A stretch of 64,000 bases of DNA from NCBI RefSeq assembly GCF_000314975.1, contig NZ_BAEN01000065.1, positions 124,001 through 188,000 on the forward strand, read 5' to 3'. The DNA comes from Aliiglaciecola lipolytica E3 (lineage in GTDB: Bacteria > Pseudomonadota > Gammaproteobacteria > Enterobacterales > Alteromonadaceae). Shown here one piece after another: positions 38,169 through 46,411 of this stretch. Each line of letters begins with the position of its first letter. Position 1 is the first letter of the stretch. Under the pieces are notes generated by a model. That model was not told where the DNA came from, did no database searches, and saw only the letters and a program-made list of their open reading frames with translations. Made by a program: the position numbers and the translations under genes.

Positions 38169-38681
38169 ATGAAAACATATATTATTCGTTACGGCGTAAT
38201 TTATGGTCTCGTTTTATTAATCGGCTTTTTTATCTCTTACCTAATCTTGGGGACAGCACCAGAAAATTTTGCGAAAAGTGAGGTAATTGGGTACAGCGTC
38301 ATGATTCTCAGCTCAATCAGCATTTATTTTGCGACTAAACAGTACAAACAAAGTTTAGGTGGCAAACCAATGCGGTTCTTTCAAGGTTTAAAAATAGGTA
38401 GTGGCGTAAGCATGATTGGTGGGCTATTTTTTGGTTTGTATAATTGGGTATATATTCGTTGGTTACAACCTGATTTTCTAAATCAGTATTTAGCTTATTC
38501 AGAGCAGCAAATTCGTCAAAGTGGAGCCGAACAGGCGGTGATTGAGCGCCAACTAGGCGAACTAGCAACCTATTCAGAATTATTGCAAAATGAATTTCTT
38601 TATTTACTAATCATGTTTATGACCGTTTTCGTGATTGGCATGGCTTTTTCGATAGTCACAGCGGCTACACTAAAAGATTAG
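38169..38681 (+). CDS. DUF4199 family membrane protein
   Basis: A 170-residue protein with four predicted transmembrane helices (about residues 8-28, 38-56, 72-92 and 143-165) and a polar loop at 95-140, fitting DUF4199. Function unknown. Its place after the membrane-bound LuxR regulator makes it a possible target or partner. Confidence 0.75.
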   Translation: MKTYIIRYGVIYGLVLLIGFFISYLILGTAPENFAKSEVIGYSVMILSSISIYFATKQYKQSLGGKPMRFFQGLKIGSGVSMIGGLFFGLYNWVYIRWLQPDFLNQYLAYSEQQIRQSGAEQAVIERQLGELATYSELLQNEFLYLLIMFMTVFVIGMAFSIVTAATLKD

Positions 38682-38707
38682 ACTTAACAATGAAAGGGGA
38701 GGTTAAT

Positions 38708-39046
38708 ATGGAATTAGGGCAGTTTTCAGTTAGTTTGACAGTCAAGGATATCGCTAAGTCGAAGTCGTTTTATGAAATGCTTGGTTTTAAGACCCATGAG
38801 GGGTGTGGAAGCATCGAAGATAAATGGCTCATTTTGCAAAAAGACACAACTGTCATCGGTTTATTTGAAGGTATGTTTGAAGACAATATCCTCACTTTTA
38901 ACCCCACAGATGTAAGAGCAATAGAGGCACATATTGAACAAAGTGGCTATTCTCTCGAAACCAAAACACAGGGGCAGTCAGGTCCTTCACATTGTGTTCT
39001 CAAAGATCCGGATGGAAATCTGATTATGTTCGATCAACATCAATGA
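38708..39046 (+). CDS. VOC (glyoxalase/bleomycin resistance) family protein
   Basis: A small single-module vicinal-oxygen-chelate protein: LTVKDIAKSKSFYEMLGF at the start and CVLKDPDGNLIMFDQH at the end form the paired beta-alpha-beta-beta-beta units. I chose the ATG at 38708, which has a perfect GGGGAGG site, over the ATG at 38690; this gives 112 residues. Substrate unknown. It shares ATGA with the next gene. Confidence 0.82.
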   Translation: MELGQFSVSLTVKDIAKSKSFYEMLGFKTHEGCGSIEDKWLILQKDTTVIGLFEGMFEDNILTFNPTDVRAIEAHIEQSGYSLETKTQGQSGPSHCVLKDPDGNLIMFDQHQ

Positions 39047-39429
39047 GCAAGGTATTAAGTTGCTGGAAATGTGGCAACAAAATAGAAAATATTATTTTTC
39101 CTATGTCGCGTAGAGAAGAGTGTGATGCTTGCAATGCAGATTTGCATGTTTGTGTGATGTGTAAAGAGTATGACGGGCGCGGAGGGTGTAATGAACCTCG
39201 CGCTGAACATGTTAGTGATACTGAGAAAGCGAATTTTTGTGACTATTTTTCGGTTTCGGGAAAAGAGTTTGCGCAAAGTCAGGATCATAAGGCAAAACAA
39301 GCGAAAGCTAAACTGGCTGCTTTGTTTGGCGATGAACCCGAAAGTGATGTCGCTGCAAGTAATGATAATAGTGAGTTGACACCAGCTCAAATTGCCGAGC
39401 AAAAATTACGTGATTTATTAGGCGATTAA
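39043..39429 (+). CDS. Small zinc-ribbon protein of unknown function
   Basis: A 128-residue protein with Cys pairs CWKC (about residues 7-10), CDAC (about 26-29), CVMC (about 35-38) and further Cys in GGCNEP and NFCDYF, enough for one or two zinc sites. The C-terminal half is Lys/Ala-rich and helical. The start at 39043 overlaps the VOC stop (ATGA), so an upstream in-frame ATG at 38992 is rejected. I do not know its function. Confidence 0.75.
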   Translation: MSKVLSCWKCGNKIENIIFPMSRREECDACNADLHVCVMCKEYDGRGGCNEPRAEHVSDTEKANFCDYFSVSGKEFAQSQDHKAKQAKAKLAALFGDEPESDVAASNDNSELTPAQIAEQKLRDLLGD

Positions 39430-39443
39430 TATCCCAATATGCT

Positions 39444-39764
39444 CCCTGACTTTGGCCACGACTAATGTGTTTTTAGCCGAATAAGTTCCCCAATACATTG
39501 CGGTTCGTATTCGTGGCTTTGGCCGCGAACGGTGTGATTTTCCCAGAATAAATTCCGCGCTACCTTGTTGTTTGTAGTCGTGGCTTTAGCCGCGAGCAGT
39601 ATGATTTCCCCAGAATAAATTCCGCGCTACCTTGTTGTTTGTAGTCGTGGCTTTAGCCGTGAGCGGTGTGACTTTCCCGGAATAAATTCCGGGCTACCTT
39701 GTTGTTTGTAGTCGTGGCTTTAGCCGCGAGCGGTGTGACTTTCCTGGAATAAATACTGGGCTAC
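39444..39764. repeat. Tandem array of 67-bp repeats
   Basis: The motif TCGTGGCTTT recurs at 39511, 39578, 39645 and 39712, exactly 67 bp apart, with near-identical units; a degraded unit starts at 39444. Each unit holds two inverted repeats: CGTGGCTTTAGCCGCG and GGAATAAATTCC, which extends to CCCGGAATAAATTCCGGG in one copy (39676-39693). There is no coding potential. Related single elements lie near 48.7 kb and 52.4 kb. The rest of this 519-bp gap holds the merC-family promoter. Confidence 0.9.
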
Positions 39765-39817
39765 AGGTTTATCCCTTCATTTTCTGCAAAAAAGGTCATA
39801 AAAAAAACTAATAACAG

Positions 39818-39845
39818 TTGCATTTGATTGGAAATGTTATACTAT
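39818..39845 (+). promoter_or_regulatory. Promoter of the MerC-family gene
   Basis: TTGCAT (39818-39823) and TACTAT (39840-39845) are 16 bp apart. The -10 lies inside the Zur-like box, the layout for direct repression. Confidence 0.55.
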
Positions 39846-39853
39846 AACGTTCC
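39831..39853. promoter_or_regulatory. Zur box (zinc uptake regulator operator)
   Basis: The 23-bp site reads GAAATGTTATA-C-TATAACGTTCC. It matches the gammaproteobacterial Zur consensus (GAAATGTTATA, one base, then its inverted repeat) at all but two positions, and overlaps the -10 of the downstream gene. Confidence 0.82.
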
Positions 39854-39948
39854 AATTTTGCAGGGGTATTTTTGAATACCTTAGGTGAGAATGAAAATCA
39901 CCATCGCGAAGCTTTTTTAAGATTTACGTTATAGGGTTATAAAGCAAT

Positions 39949-40353
39949 ATGGCAAGCTCTGAAAAACAATCAGTAATGGATAGAGTAGGGATCTGGACTT
40001 CCAGTATCTGTGCTTTGCATTGTTTGCTGTTGCCTATTCTTATTCCCTTGGTACCTTACGTAAGCGCCAGTTTTTTTGCACAAGATTGGTTTGAGAAAAC
40101 CATACTTACATTATCCATGATTGTTGGGTTTTGGGCCCTGTTATCAGGTTTTTATCGATATCATAGACAGTTATATCCTATTTACAGTTTGCTTTTAGGC
40201 GGCTTGATTTATTGGAATAAAGATATGTTCGGTGAAGCTTACGAACCATTTACGATAGGGTTAGGTGCACTTCTCATTGTTGCAGCCCATGTTGCTAATA
40301 TTCGTTTGTGCAAAAGTTGCCATGCGTGTCACGATTGTGAATCAACTCACTAG
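39949..40353 (+). CDS. MerC-family membrane protein, probably zinc-regulated
   Basis: A 134-residue protein with four transmembrane helices and the MerC features: the SSICALHCLLLPIL first helix with a Cys pair, and a Cys/His-rich cytoplasmic or periplasmic end (CKSCHACHDCESTH). MerC carries Hg(II) in mercury operons, but no mer genes are nearby and the gene sits behind a Zur box. A role in zinc import or zinc handling under zinc starvation is therefore more likely; this is inference. Its 5' leader (about 100 nt) contains a GGTATT/AATACC hairpin and a 9-codon ORF. Convergent with the GDPD gene. Confidence 0.82.
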   Translation: MASSEKQSVMDRVGIWTSSICALHCLLLPILIPLVPYVSASFFAQDWFEKTILTLSMIVGFWALLSGFYRYHRQLYPIYSLLLGGLIYWNKDMFGEAYEPFTIGLGALLIVAAHVANIRLCKSCHACHDCESTH

Positions 40354-40372
40354 CGCATTTAATACTGAATTA

Positions 40373-41071
40373 CTAAACACCTTCACTGAGCGCTAACTTA
40401 GCGTTTAGTGGATTGTTGCAAAATACTGCATCCACCCCCCAGCTTTGCAATCTCAACAAATCTTCCGGCTGATCGACGGTATAAACACCCATTTTCAAAC
40501 CGCGACTTTTCGCATCGTAGACAAAGTTTTTATCTACAAAAGTCACATCGGCATTTATATATTCAGCCTCCAACACTTCTGCAAAAGCTGCGTAGTCGAT
40601 AGGTTTACTAGCGGTTAATGCACCTATTCGAGCGTTTGGCTTGATACATTTGATTGCTTTTAATAAATGGTGGTCGAATGACGAATAAAGAATATTGTCT
40701 GCTGGAATGGAAAACTGCTGACACGCATTGTTGACGTAGTTGAGCAAAAGCGGAATATCCTTTATCCCTTTCATTTCGATGTTTATCTGACACTGATGTC
40801 CAATACATTTTAGCGCTTCATAGAGCGTAGGAACGGATTGGCCCGAGCCAGCATCGAGGAGTCTGATTTGTTCTAACAAAAGGGATTCGATATGGCCAAT
40901 GCCATTAGTGGTGCGGTGTAACCACCTGTCATGAATAAGAATAAATTCATTTTGATGCTGAAATACATCAAATTCAATGCCGTCTGCCTTTTGGGAAATA
41001 GCAGTTTCAAAAGCTAAAATTGTGTTTTCTGGTGCCATTGCACTAGCACCGCGATGGGCATATATAAACAC
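40373..41071 (-). CDS. ugpQ: Glycerophosphodiester phosphodiesterase (cytoplasmic type)
   Basis: Hydrolyses glycerophosphodiesters to glycerol-3-phosphate and an alcohol. The 232-residue protein has HRGASAMAPENTILAF (catalytic His, metal Glu), DGIEFDV, LIHDRWLHRTTNG (second catalytic His), INIEMKG and a TIM-barrel end GVDAVFCNNP. No signal peptide, so it resembles UgpQ rather than periplasmic GlpQ. Confidence 0.92.
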   Translation of the reverse strand: MFIYAHRGASAMAPENTILAFETAISQKADGIEFDVFQHQNEFILIHDRWLHRTTNGIGHIESLLLEQIRLLDAGSGQSVPTLYEALKCIGHQCQINIEMKGIKDIPLLLNYVNNACQQFSIPADNILYSSFDHHLLKAIKCIKPNARIGALTASKPIDYAAFAEVLEAEYINADVTFVDKNFVYDAKSRGLKMGVYTVDQPEDLLRLQSWGVDAVFCNNPLNAKLALSEGV

Positions 41072-41106
41072 TAAAAATCCGTTAATCGCTAGCGTGAATA
41101 AAACAA

Positions 41107-41973
41107 CTATTTGCGATGTAGTTTTTGGGCATTAACAGTTTCGTAGATTGCTGCCGAGATTACCAGTATCCCACCAAGAAAAGTTTGCCAATTAGGCTTT
41201 TCATCTAACACAATAATTGCCAAAATCACGCCATAAAAAGGTTGCATACAGGCCACCAAAGCAAATGTTTTTACGCGTAAATGTTTAAGACTAGTGGCGA
41301 TGAGAGTGTGCGGCAAGGCAGTTAAAAAGATCCCCAATACAATGATCCATAAGTAGGTTTCACTGCTGGCAGTAAACAAATCTTCGGATACGAAAAATAA
41401 TAAGCTAACCAGAATCACTAAAGTCTGGTATGACATAGCGTGCGCACCGGTATAGTGTGAAAAGTATTTTCGATGACATAAGTTTCTAATGGCGTAGAGA
41501 ACCGCAGAAAGTATGCCTATTAGTATGCCAAGTGTGACATCATTTTCTAACGATATTTCTGGCACAATTAGAAAAATGCCGATAAATACAACAAGTGCAC
41601 TAACGACATCCTGCCAAACTAATCGAATGCCTTCAAAAAACGGCTCAAGTAATACCGCTATGACTGGAAACGTGAACAGCGCAATCATACCCACAGAAAC
41701 TGATGAATACTGCATCGCAGCGAAGTAAGTGACCCAATGGGAAGACATCAACAAGCCTAAGGCAATAGCAACTAAATAATCTTTTTTGTTATTAAGTCGT
41801 AAGCTTGCACCTGAAAGCTTAACTACCAAAGCCAGCACCATACAAGCGATTACGGAACGTCCAAAAGTGATATCCGTAGCAGACAACGGTATGATTTTGG
41901 ACATTAATGCGGTGGCACCTAACAAGATTACCGTTAGGTGCAAAGACCATAGGCTTCGTTTAACTGGATGCAC
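41107..41973 (-). CDS. EamA/DMT-superfamily transporter
   Basis: A 288-residue inner-membrane protein with ten predicted transmembrane helices arranged as two EamA repeats (about residues 10-135 and 150-280). The SHWVTYFAAMQYSSVSVGMIALF segment is spread over helices 3-4, and QPFYGVILAIIVLDEKP is in the second repeat. The substrate cannot be read from sequence; members export metabolites or amino acids. Starts 4 bp after psd ends, so cotranscribed. Confidence 0.88.
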   Translation of the reverse strand: MHPVKRSLWSLHLTVILLGATALMSKIIPLSATDITFGRSVIACMVLALVVKLSGASLRLNNKKDYLVAIALGLLMSSHWVTYFAAMQYSSVSVGMIALFTFPVIAVLLEPFFEGIRLVWQDVVSALVVFIGIFLIVPEISLENDVTLGILIGILSAVLYAIRNLCHRKYFSHYTGAHAMSYQTLVILVSLLFFVSEDLFTASSETYLWIIVLGIFLTALPHTLIATSLKHLRVKTFALVACMQPFYGVILAIIVLDEKPNWQTFLGGILVISAAIYETVNAQKLHRK

Positions 41974-41977
41974 TAGA

Positions 41978-42838
41978 CTAGTCTTTTAAGGTGGCGAAAA
42001 CTTCACCTAATCGTGTTGTGTCACCATTTTTCTGCCCGTTAAACTCAACCATTCCCGGCTCGAAACAAGCGACAATGGTAGAACCAAGTTTAAACAGTCC
42101 CATTTCCTCACCCTTGGCTAAGCTGACGGTGTTTTCACTATCTTTCGGATAACGCCAATGCTGTACATTTTTACCTGCTGGTGGCGTGACGGTACCGGCC
42201 CAAATCGTTTCGATACTTGCAACGATCGTTGCGCCTACTAAAACAATCGCGAATTTGCCATGCTGAGATTCGAAAACGCACACAACACGTTCATTGCGAG
42301 CGAATAAACCCGGGACATTTTGAGTCGTAAGTGGGTTAACTGAAAATAATTCCCCTGGGACATAGATCATGTCAGTCAAGATACCGTCAAGTGGCATATG
42401 AATGCGATGATAATCTTTAGGTGAAAGATAAATTGTGGCGAACTTACCATCTTTGAATGGTGCGGAAACATCGGGATTACCCCCGAGCAATGTGGTCAAA
42501 CTGTAGTCATGACCTTTAGCTTGAAAAACGGTATCAAATTCAATATCACCCAATTGGCTAACTGTACCATCAACTGACATCGCTAAATCTTTAGGATCTT
42601 CACATATCGGTCGTGCATCGTCTTTAAGTTCTCTAGTGAAGAACTCATTAAAGGTGCGATAGTGCGAAGGGTCTGAAAATTTAGCTTCCGACATATCAAC
42701 GTTAAATTGTTTAATAAAAAATTTGATCAGTGCAGTGGTGAGTCCACCTGCTTCAGCGGCGGCAAGTTTGCCCACCAATCTTGAAACTAGATGTTTTGGC
42801 AATATGTACTGCAACTTAATTTTTAACCAATTGATCAA
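41978..42838 (-). CDS. psd: Phosphatidylserine decarboxylase proenzyme
   Basis: Psd makes phosphatidylethanolamine. The 286-residue proenzyme has the self-cleavage LGST motif (about residue 252), whose Ser becomes the pyruvoyl group, plus [23 protein letters not shown] and FARNERVVC. It acts at the inner membrane. rsgA lies upstream on the same strand, a common gammaproteobacterial pairing. Confidence 0.97.
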   Translation of the reverse strand: MINWLKIKLQYILPKHLVSRLVGKLAAAEAGGLTTALIKFFIKQFNVDMSEAKFSDPSHYRTFNEFFTRELKDDARPICEDPKDLAMSVDGTVSQLGDIEFDTVFQAKGHDYSLTTLLGGNPDVSAPFKDGKFATIYLSPKDYHRIHMPLDGILTDMIYVPGELFSVNPLTTQNVPGLFARNERVVCVFESQHGKFAIVLVGATIVASIETIWAGTVTPPAGKNVQHWRYPKDSENTVSLAKGEEMGLFKLGSTIVACFEPGMVEFNGQKNGDTTRLGEVFATLKD

Positions 42839-42994
42839 GACCGGAGCCTCCTTAATTTAAACCAATAAATTGTATCGCATATTTCAAAATTAGTCTGAGA
42901 ATGAGTCGGTCTAACTCATGCCATTTTGATGGGGTACTTTCTAGGTCAACGTTTTAGCGGGATGTAGACGTGTTTTGGAAACTAAAGCTTACAA

Positions 42995-44026
42995 TCAGGT
43001 AGGAATTGCTCGATTGGGCCGATTGTCGTCCATAGAAGATAGTATTTTGTGATAGCTCTCATAGCGCTGCATAGATATGTCACCATTTTGCGCTGCTTGT
43101 CTGATTATGCAGCCGGGATCGTCTAAATGTTTACAATCGCGAAATTTGCAGCCGCCTATATAATCTCGAAATTCAATGAATCCTGACGTCACTTTTTCTA
43201 CTGATAAATGCCACAAAGCGAACTCTCGAACTCCTGGAGAATCAATTAAATCCCCGCCACCCGGAAAATGCAGCATTTTTGCCGCGGTAGTAGTATGTTG
43301 ACCAAGCCCTGAGTTATCAGAAATATCTCCAATAGCTTCGTCTGCATCCGGGAGTAATTGGTTCACGATGCTAGATTTACCAACACCAGACTGGCCAACA
43401 AAAACACTTACTTTATCTGACAAGTTTTGCTTGAGTTGCGCTATACCTTCTCCGGTTTTACAACTGGTAAGTAATACTTGATAACCAATATCTTTGTATA
43501 TTTGCAATTGTGCTTCTACCGAACTTCGCTCTTCATCATTTAGCATTTCTATCTTATTTAACAACAAAACAGGTTTGATTTGCACGTCTTCAGATGCCAC
43601 CAAGTAGCGGTCAATAATATTTAAGGACAAGGCTGGCAACACAGAACTGACAATAATGATTTGATCGATATTTGCAGCAATTGGTTTTACACCGTCATAA
43701 AAATCTGGACGAGTTAATACTGAGATTCGGTCATGAACGAGTTCGATAACGCCATTAACCCCTTCGTTGGCATCTTTGCCTGGTCGAAATTCCACTTTGT
43801 CTCCACAAACTACACTGCCGATGGTGCGTCTTATGTGGCATTTGGTAACCTCTCCCGAGGCATCCTGCACATCTGCATGTTTTCCGAAACGACCGATAAC
43901 TGTGCCGTCGCGGCTATCAGATAGTTGCTCATCGTTTTGATAAGACTCGTTTGTGTTAAGTCTTTTTTGGCGATTTGTCGAAACTTGACGCTTCTGTTTT
44001 TTCGTTAATTTTGGTTTTTTTGCCAC
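42995..44026 (-). CDS. rsgA: Small ribosomal subunit biogenesis GTPase RsgA
   Basis: A circularly permuted GTPase that aids late 30S maturation. The 343-residue protein has a basic N-terminal tail, an OB fold (about 40-105), then G4 (LLNKIEM), G5 (TSCKTGEG), G1 ([12 protein letters not shown]), G2 and G3 (DSPGVREF) in permuted order, and a C-terminal zinc site ([16 protein letters not shown]). Divergent from orn, the conserved neighbour. Confidence 0.97.
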   Translation of the reverse strand: MAKKPKLTKKQKRQVSTNRQKRLNTNESYQNDEQLSDSRDGTVIGRFGKHADVQDASGEVTKCHIRRTIGSVVCGDKVEFRPGKDANEGVNGVIELVHDRISVLTRPDFYDGVKPIAANIDQIIIVSSVLPALSLNIIDRYLVASEDVQIKPVLLLNKIEMLNDEERSSVEAQLQIYKDIGYQVLLTSCKTGEGIAQLKQNLSDKVSVFVGQSGVGKSSIVNQLLPDADEAIGDISDNSGLGQHTTTAAKMLHFPGGGDLIDSPGVREFALWHLSVEKVTSGFIEFRDYIGGCKFRDCKHLDDPGCIIRQAAQNGDISMQRYESYHKILSSMDDNRPNRAIPT

Positions 44027-44173
44027 GTTTGTTTTTACTTTGTTGGCTCGTAAGACTCATACATGGTAACTTCAGCGCAAGAATTTTAATAATAATTTAT
44101 TTAAATAACCGTAATTCGCAGTTAACGAAACTAGTCGAACTAGGGTTAGATGTGTCCTGTAGAAGGTTTAAAT

Positions 44174-44719
44174 ATGGCATTAGATAACGAAAATTTGGTG
44201 TGGATAGACTTAGAAATGACCGGCCTGGAACCAGAAACCGATGTTATTTTAGAGATTGCTACTATTGTTACCGATAAAAACCTGAATGTGCTTGCAGAAG
44301 GGCCGGTACTAGCGATTCATCAAAGCAATGATGTTTTAGACAATATGGATGCGTGGTGTATTGACGTGCATGGTAAGTCAGGTTTAACAGAGCGCTGTCG
44401 AACCAGCGATATAGATGAAAATACCGCGGTTAAGCAAACCATTGCTTTTTTAGAAAAATATGTACCTGCCGGTATTTCTCCATTATGCGGTAATACCATC
44501 GGTCAGGATCGTCGCTTTTTAGTTAAATACATGCCCGATTTAGAAAATTATTTTCATTATCGTAGTATCGATGTGAGTACGCTAAAAGAACTGATTAAAC
44601 GTTGGAAACCAGAAGTGTTGGATGGTTTTCATAAAAAAGGTACACACCAAGCGTTGGACGATATCAGAGAGTCCATTCAAGAATTGGTGTATTACCGTCA
44701 GCAAGTGCTTAATATATGA
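44174..44719 (+). CDS. orn: Oligoribonuclease
   Basis: A 3'-5' exonuclease that degrades dinucleotides and very short RNAs, including pGpG from c-di-GMP breakdown. The 181-residue protein has the DEDDh residues in [22 protein letters not shown] and [12 protein letters not shown] chose the ATG at 44174 ([12 protein letters not shown]) over an upstream in-frame start at 44150 because it matches the family N-terminus. It complements the HD-GYP protein encoded at 50.5 kb in c-di-GMP metabolism. Confidence 0.97.
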   Translation: MALDNENLVWIDLEMTGLEPETDVILEIATIVTDKNLNVLAEGPVLAIHQSNDVLDNMDAWCIDVHGKSGLTERCRTSDIDENTAVKQTIAFLEKYVPAGISPLCGNTIGQDRRFLVKYMPDLENYFHYRSIDVSTLKELIKRWKPEVLDGFHKKGTHQALDDIRESIQELVYYRQQVLNI

Positions 44720-44748
44720 ACGCTTAGTAATTTAATTAAAAATAATAC

Positions 44749-44776
44749 TTGCTTCGTTAAAATATTTTTGTACAAT
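44749..44776 (+). promoter_or_regulatory. tRNA-Gly promoter
   Basis: TTGCTT (44749-44754) and TACAAT (44771-44776) lie 16 bp apart, followed by a GC-rich discriminator (GCGCACCC), typical of stable RNA promoters under stringent control. The mature tRNA starts about 60 nt downstream. Confidence 0.75.
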
Positions 44777-44842
44777 GCGCACCCGGTTTAGGATGAACCG
44801 GTAACAAAAAGGCAGATAGGAAATGCCAACCACCACCAAAAT

Positions 44843-44918
<76 letters not shown>

Positions 44919-45085
44919 AATCTCTCAAAATCAATTTATCTTTTAAGTGGATTCACATGCTTGTGAGCCCAAATTATTATTTTCGTATTTCCGAAACAAC
45001 ACATTAACCTATCATTTTTGTTCTTGAATCTGCCTTGGTTTTGCCTCACACTGCCTGGTCCAACCAGTAAGATGAGAAGTGAGTT

Positions 45086-45574
45086 ATGCCAGTTAACAGC
45101 CCGTTGCGAAAGTTTGTAGACAAAGTAAACCAATACCCCAGCTGGTTGAGTCGTTTTTTAATGACCCGTTTGTTTCGACATTTGGTTAAATTAGCTGGCA
45201 CTGCCAAAGTCGATATCGTTCATACAGACGGTAAAACAGTGACATTTAAAATCAAGAATCGTCGCAAAGTGCGAAATCATATTGGTACCGTACATGCAGC
45301 AAGCATGGCGTTGCTCGCAGAGTCTGCAACAGGCTTTATCGTTGGAATAAACCTTCCGGCAAACAAACTACCACTCATTAAAAATATGAATCTCAACTAC
45401 GTGAAACGTAGCCAGGGCGATATTACAGCTGTCGCTTCGTTAACCGATGAGCAAATAACCTTAATGCAACAGCAAGATAAAGGTGAGGTAAGTGTGAAAG
45501 TCACCATTACTGACGGCGTCGGAATTGTCCCATTAGAAGCAGAGATGATTTGGGCATGGATACCTAAAAAATAA
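45086..45574 (+). CDS. DUF4442 hotdog-fold protein
   Basis: A 162-residue protein with the hotdog helix region NHIGTVHAASMALLAESATG and the NMNLNYVKRSQGDITA strand pair, as in DUF4442 and related PaaI-like thioesterases. A catalytic Asp/Glu may be in ALLAESATG, but activity and acyl substrate are unknown. The ATG at 45086 follows GAGAAGTGAG. It stands alone between tRNA-Gly and maoP. Confidence 0.82.
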   Translation: MPVNSPLRKFVDKVNQYPSWLSRFLMTRLFRHLVKLAGTAKVDIVHTDGKTVTFKIKNRRKVRNHIGTVHAASMALLAESATGFIVGINLPANKLPLIKNMNLNYVKRSQGDITAVASLTDEQITLMQQQDKGEVSVKVTITDGVGIVPLEAEMIWAWIPKK

Positions 45575-45705
45575 TTTCGTTAAAATTGTTTTTTATGGCG
45601 TGTTTTATGCAACTAAATTCAGCCTCAAAATTATGCCGCAAACCCAAACGTGTAGCGGATTAGAGACAATTTAATAAGAGACACAAAATTGTCATTAAAT
45701 TTTTA

Positions 45706-45734
45706 TTGACAGTTGCTCATTTTGGTTCTATTTA
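45706..45734 (+). promoter_or_regulatory. Sigma-70 promoter of maoP
   Basis: A perfect -35 TTGACA (45706-45711), 17-bp spacer and TATTTA (45729-45734). An AT-rich inverted repeat (GACAATTT/AAATTGTC, 45665-45693) just upstream may end the preceding transcript. Start at about 45741 leaves a 5' leader of roughly 98 nt. Confidence 0.7.
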
Positions 45735-45838
45735 TCACTTTTGTACAGGCGCATTAAATGGTGTTTTAGTGCAAAGTTATATGAACTAATTTGGGATTAG
45801 TTTCTGAAAATTGATTTATTTGTTTTGGGATGTCCATC

Positions 45839-46213
45839 ATGGCTATTGTTACAAGAGATTCTTTGACAAAACGTGTCTTCAGTGACGTGAAAAATTACCC
45901 GTACGGTTTTTCGCGCTCAGGAGACTTTTCGATTAATGAAAGTAAGGCGTTAAGTCAATACGGTGCTTTATATGCAGCATTGGTTGATGGTGTTATTTCA
46001 CCGGAGACTGAAGATGATCATCACTTTATTGATTCCGCATTCGGTAAAGTCGAACCTGAAACGGTGTCTGAACGTGCTTGGTTGAAATACCAAAAACGTA
46101 TCAGTAGGCCCAAATTGGGTAGTTTCTACGGCAACAAACCTTCTCATCTAAATGATGACGACGATGCATCAATGAGTGATGATGTAGAGTTGGAAGTGGA
46201 TATGGACTCCTAA
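45839..46213 (+). CDS. maoP: MaoP (DUF413) macrodomain organisation protein
   Basis: The 124-residue protein matches the DUF413/MaoP pattern: DVKNYPYGFSRSGDFSI, EAKALS-type helix (NESKALSQYGALYAAL), PETVSERAWLKYQKRISRPK. In E. coli MaoP, with its DNA site maoS, organises the Ori macrodomain. I prefer the ATG at 45839, 9 nt after GGGA, to the one at 45830 which is fused to GGG. The C-terminus is an acidic tail. In E. coli maoP also adjoins ilv genes; here ilvIH follows. Confidence 0.85.
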   Translation: MAIVTRDSLTKRVFSDVKNYPYGFSRSGDFSINESKALSQYGALYAALVDGVISPETEDDHHFIDSAFGKVEPETVSERAWLKYQKRISRPKLGSFYGNKPSHLNDDDDASMSDDVELEVDMDS

Positions 46214-46237
46214 AAGTTTGTAAATAAAATGTAAATT

Positions 46238-46276
46238 CATCCTATTTTTGATTTGTAATAACTCAAAAATAGGATG
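46238..46276 (+). terminator. 14-bp inverted repeat between maoP and ilvI
   Basis: Arms 46238-46251 and 46263-46276 are perfectly complementary (CATCCTATTTTTGA and its complement) around an 11-nt loop. The T content after it is modest (TTTATCCT). Probably the maoP terminator, but it could shape the ilvIH leader. Confidence 0.6.
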
Positions 46277-46411
46277 TTTATCCTAAAATATTGCTATATT
46301 GGGATATATATCTCACTTTATCCCCTTTTGCTGTTTTATCTTCCTAATCTGTCACGTATAGTCCCCCCTACAAAAGTCAACAGTCACTAATAAACCGCAG
46401 GAGGATGTCTG

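Noticed and set aside
45596-45664. A 22-codon ORF after the DUF4442 gene.
   Set aside because: No ribosome binding site and no recognisable similarity; most likely chance.
46274-46390. A 38-codon ORF rich in Ile, Leu and Val in the ilvI leader, looking like an ilv leader peptide.
   Set aside because: Its ATG lies inside the 14-bp stem with no ribosome binding site at proper distance, the region is AT-rich so such residues are expected by chance, and no terminator lies between it and ilvI.
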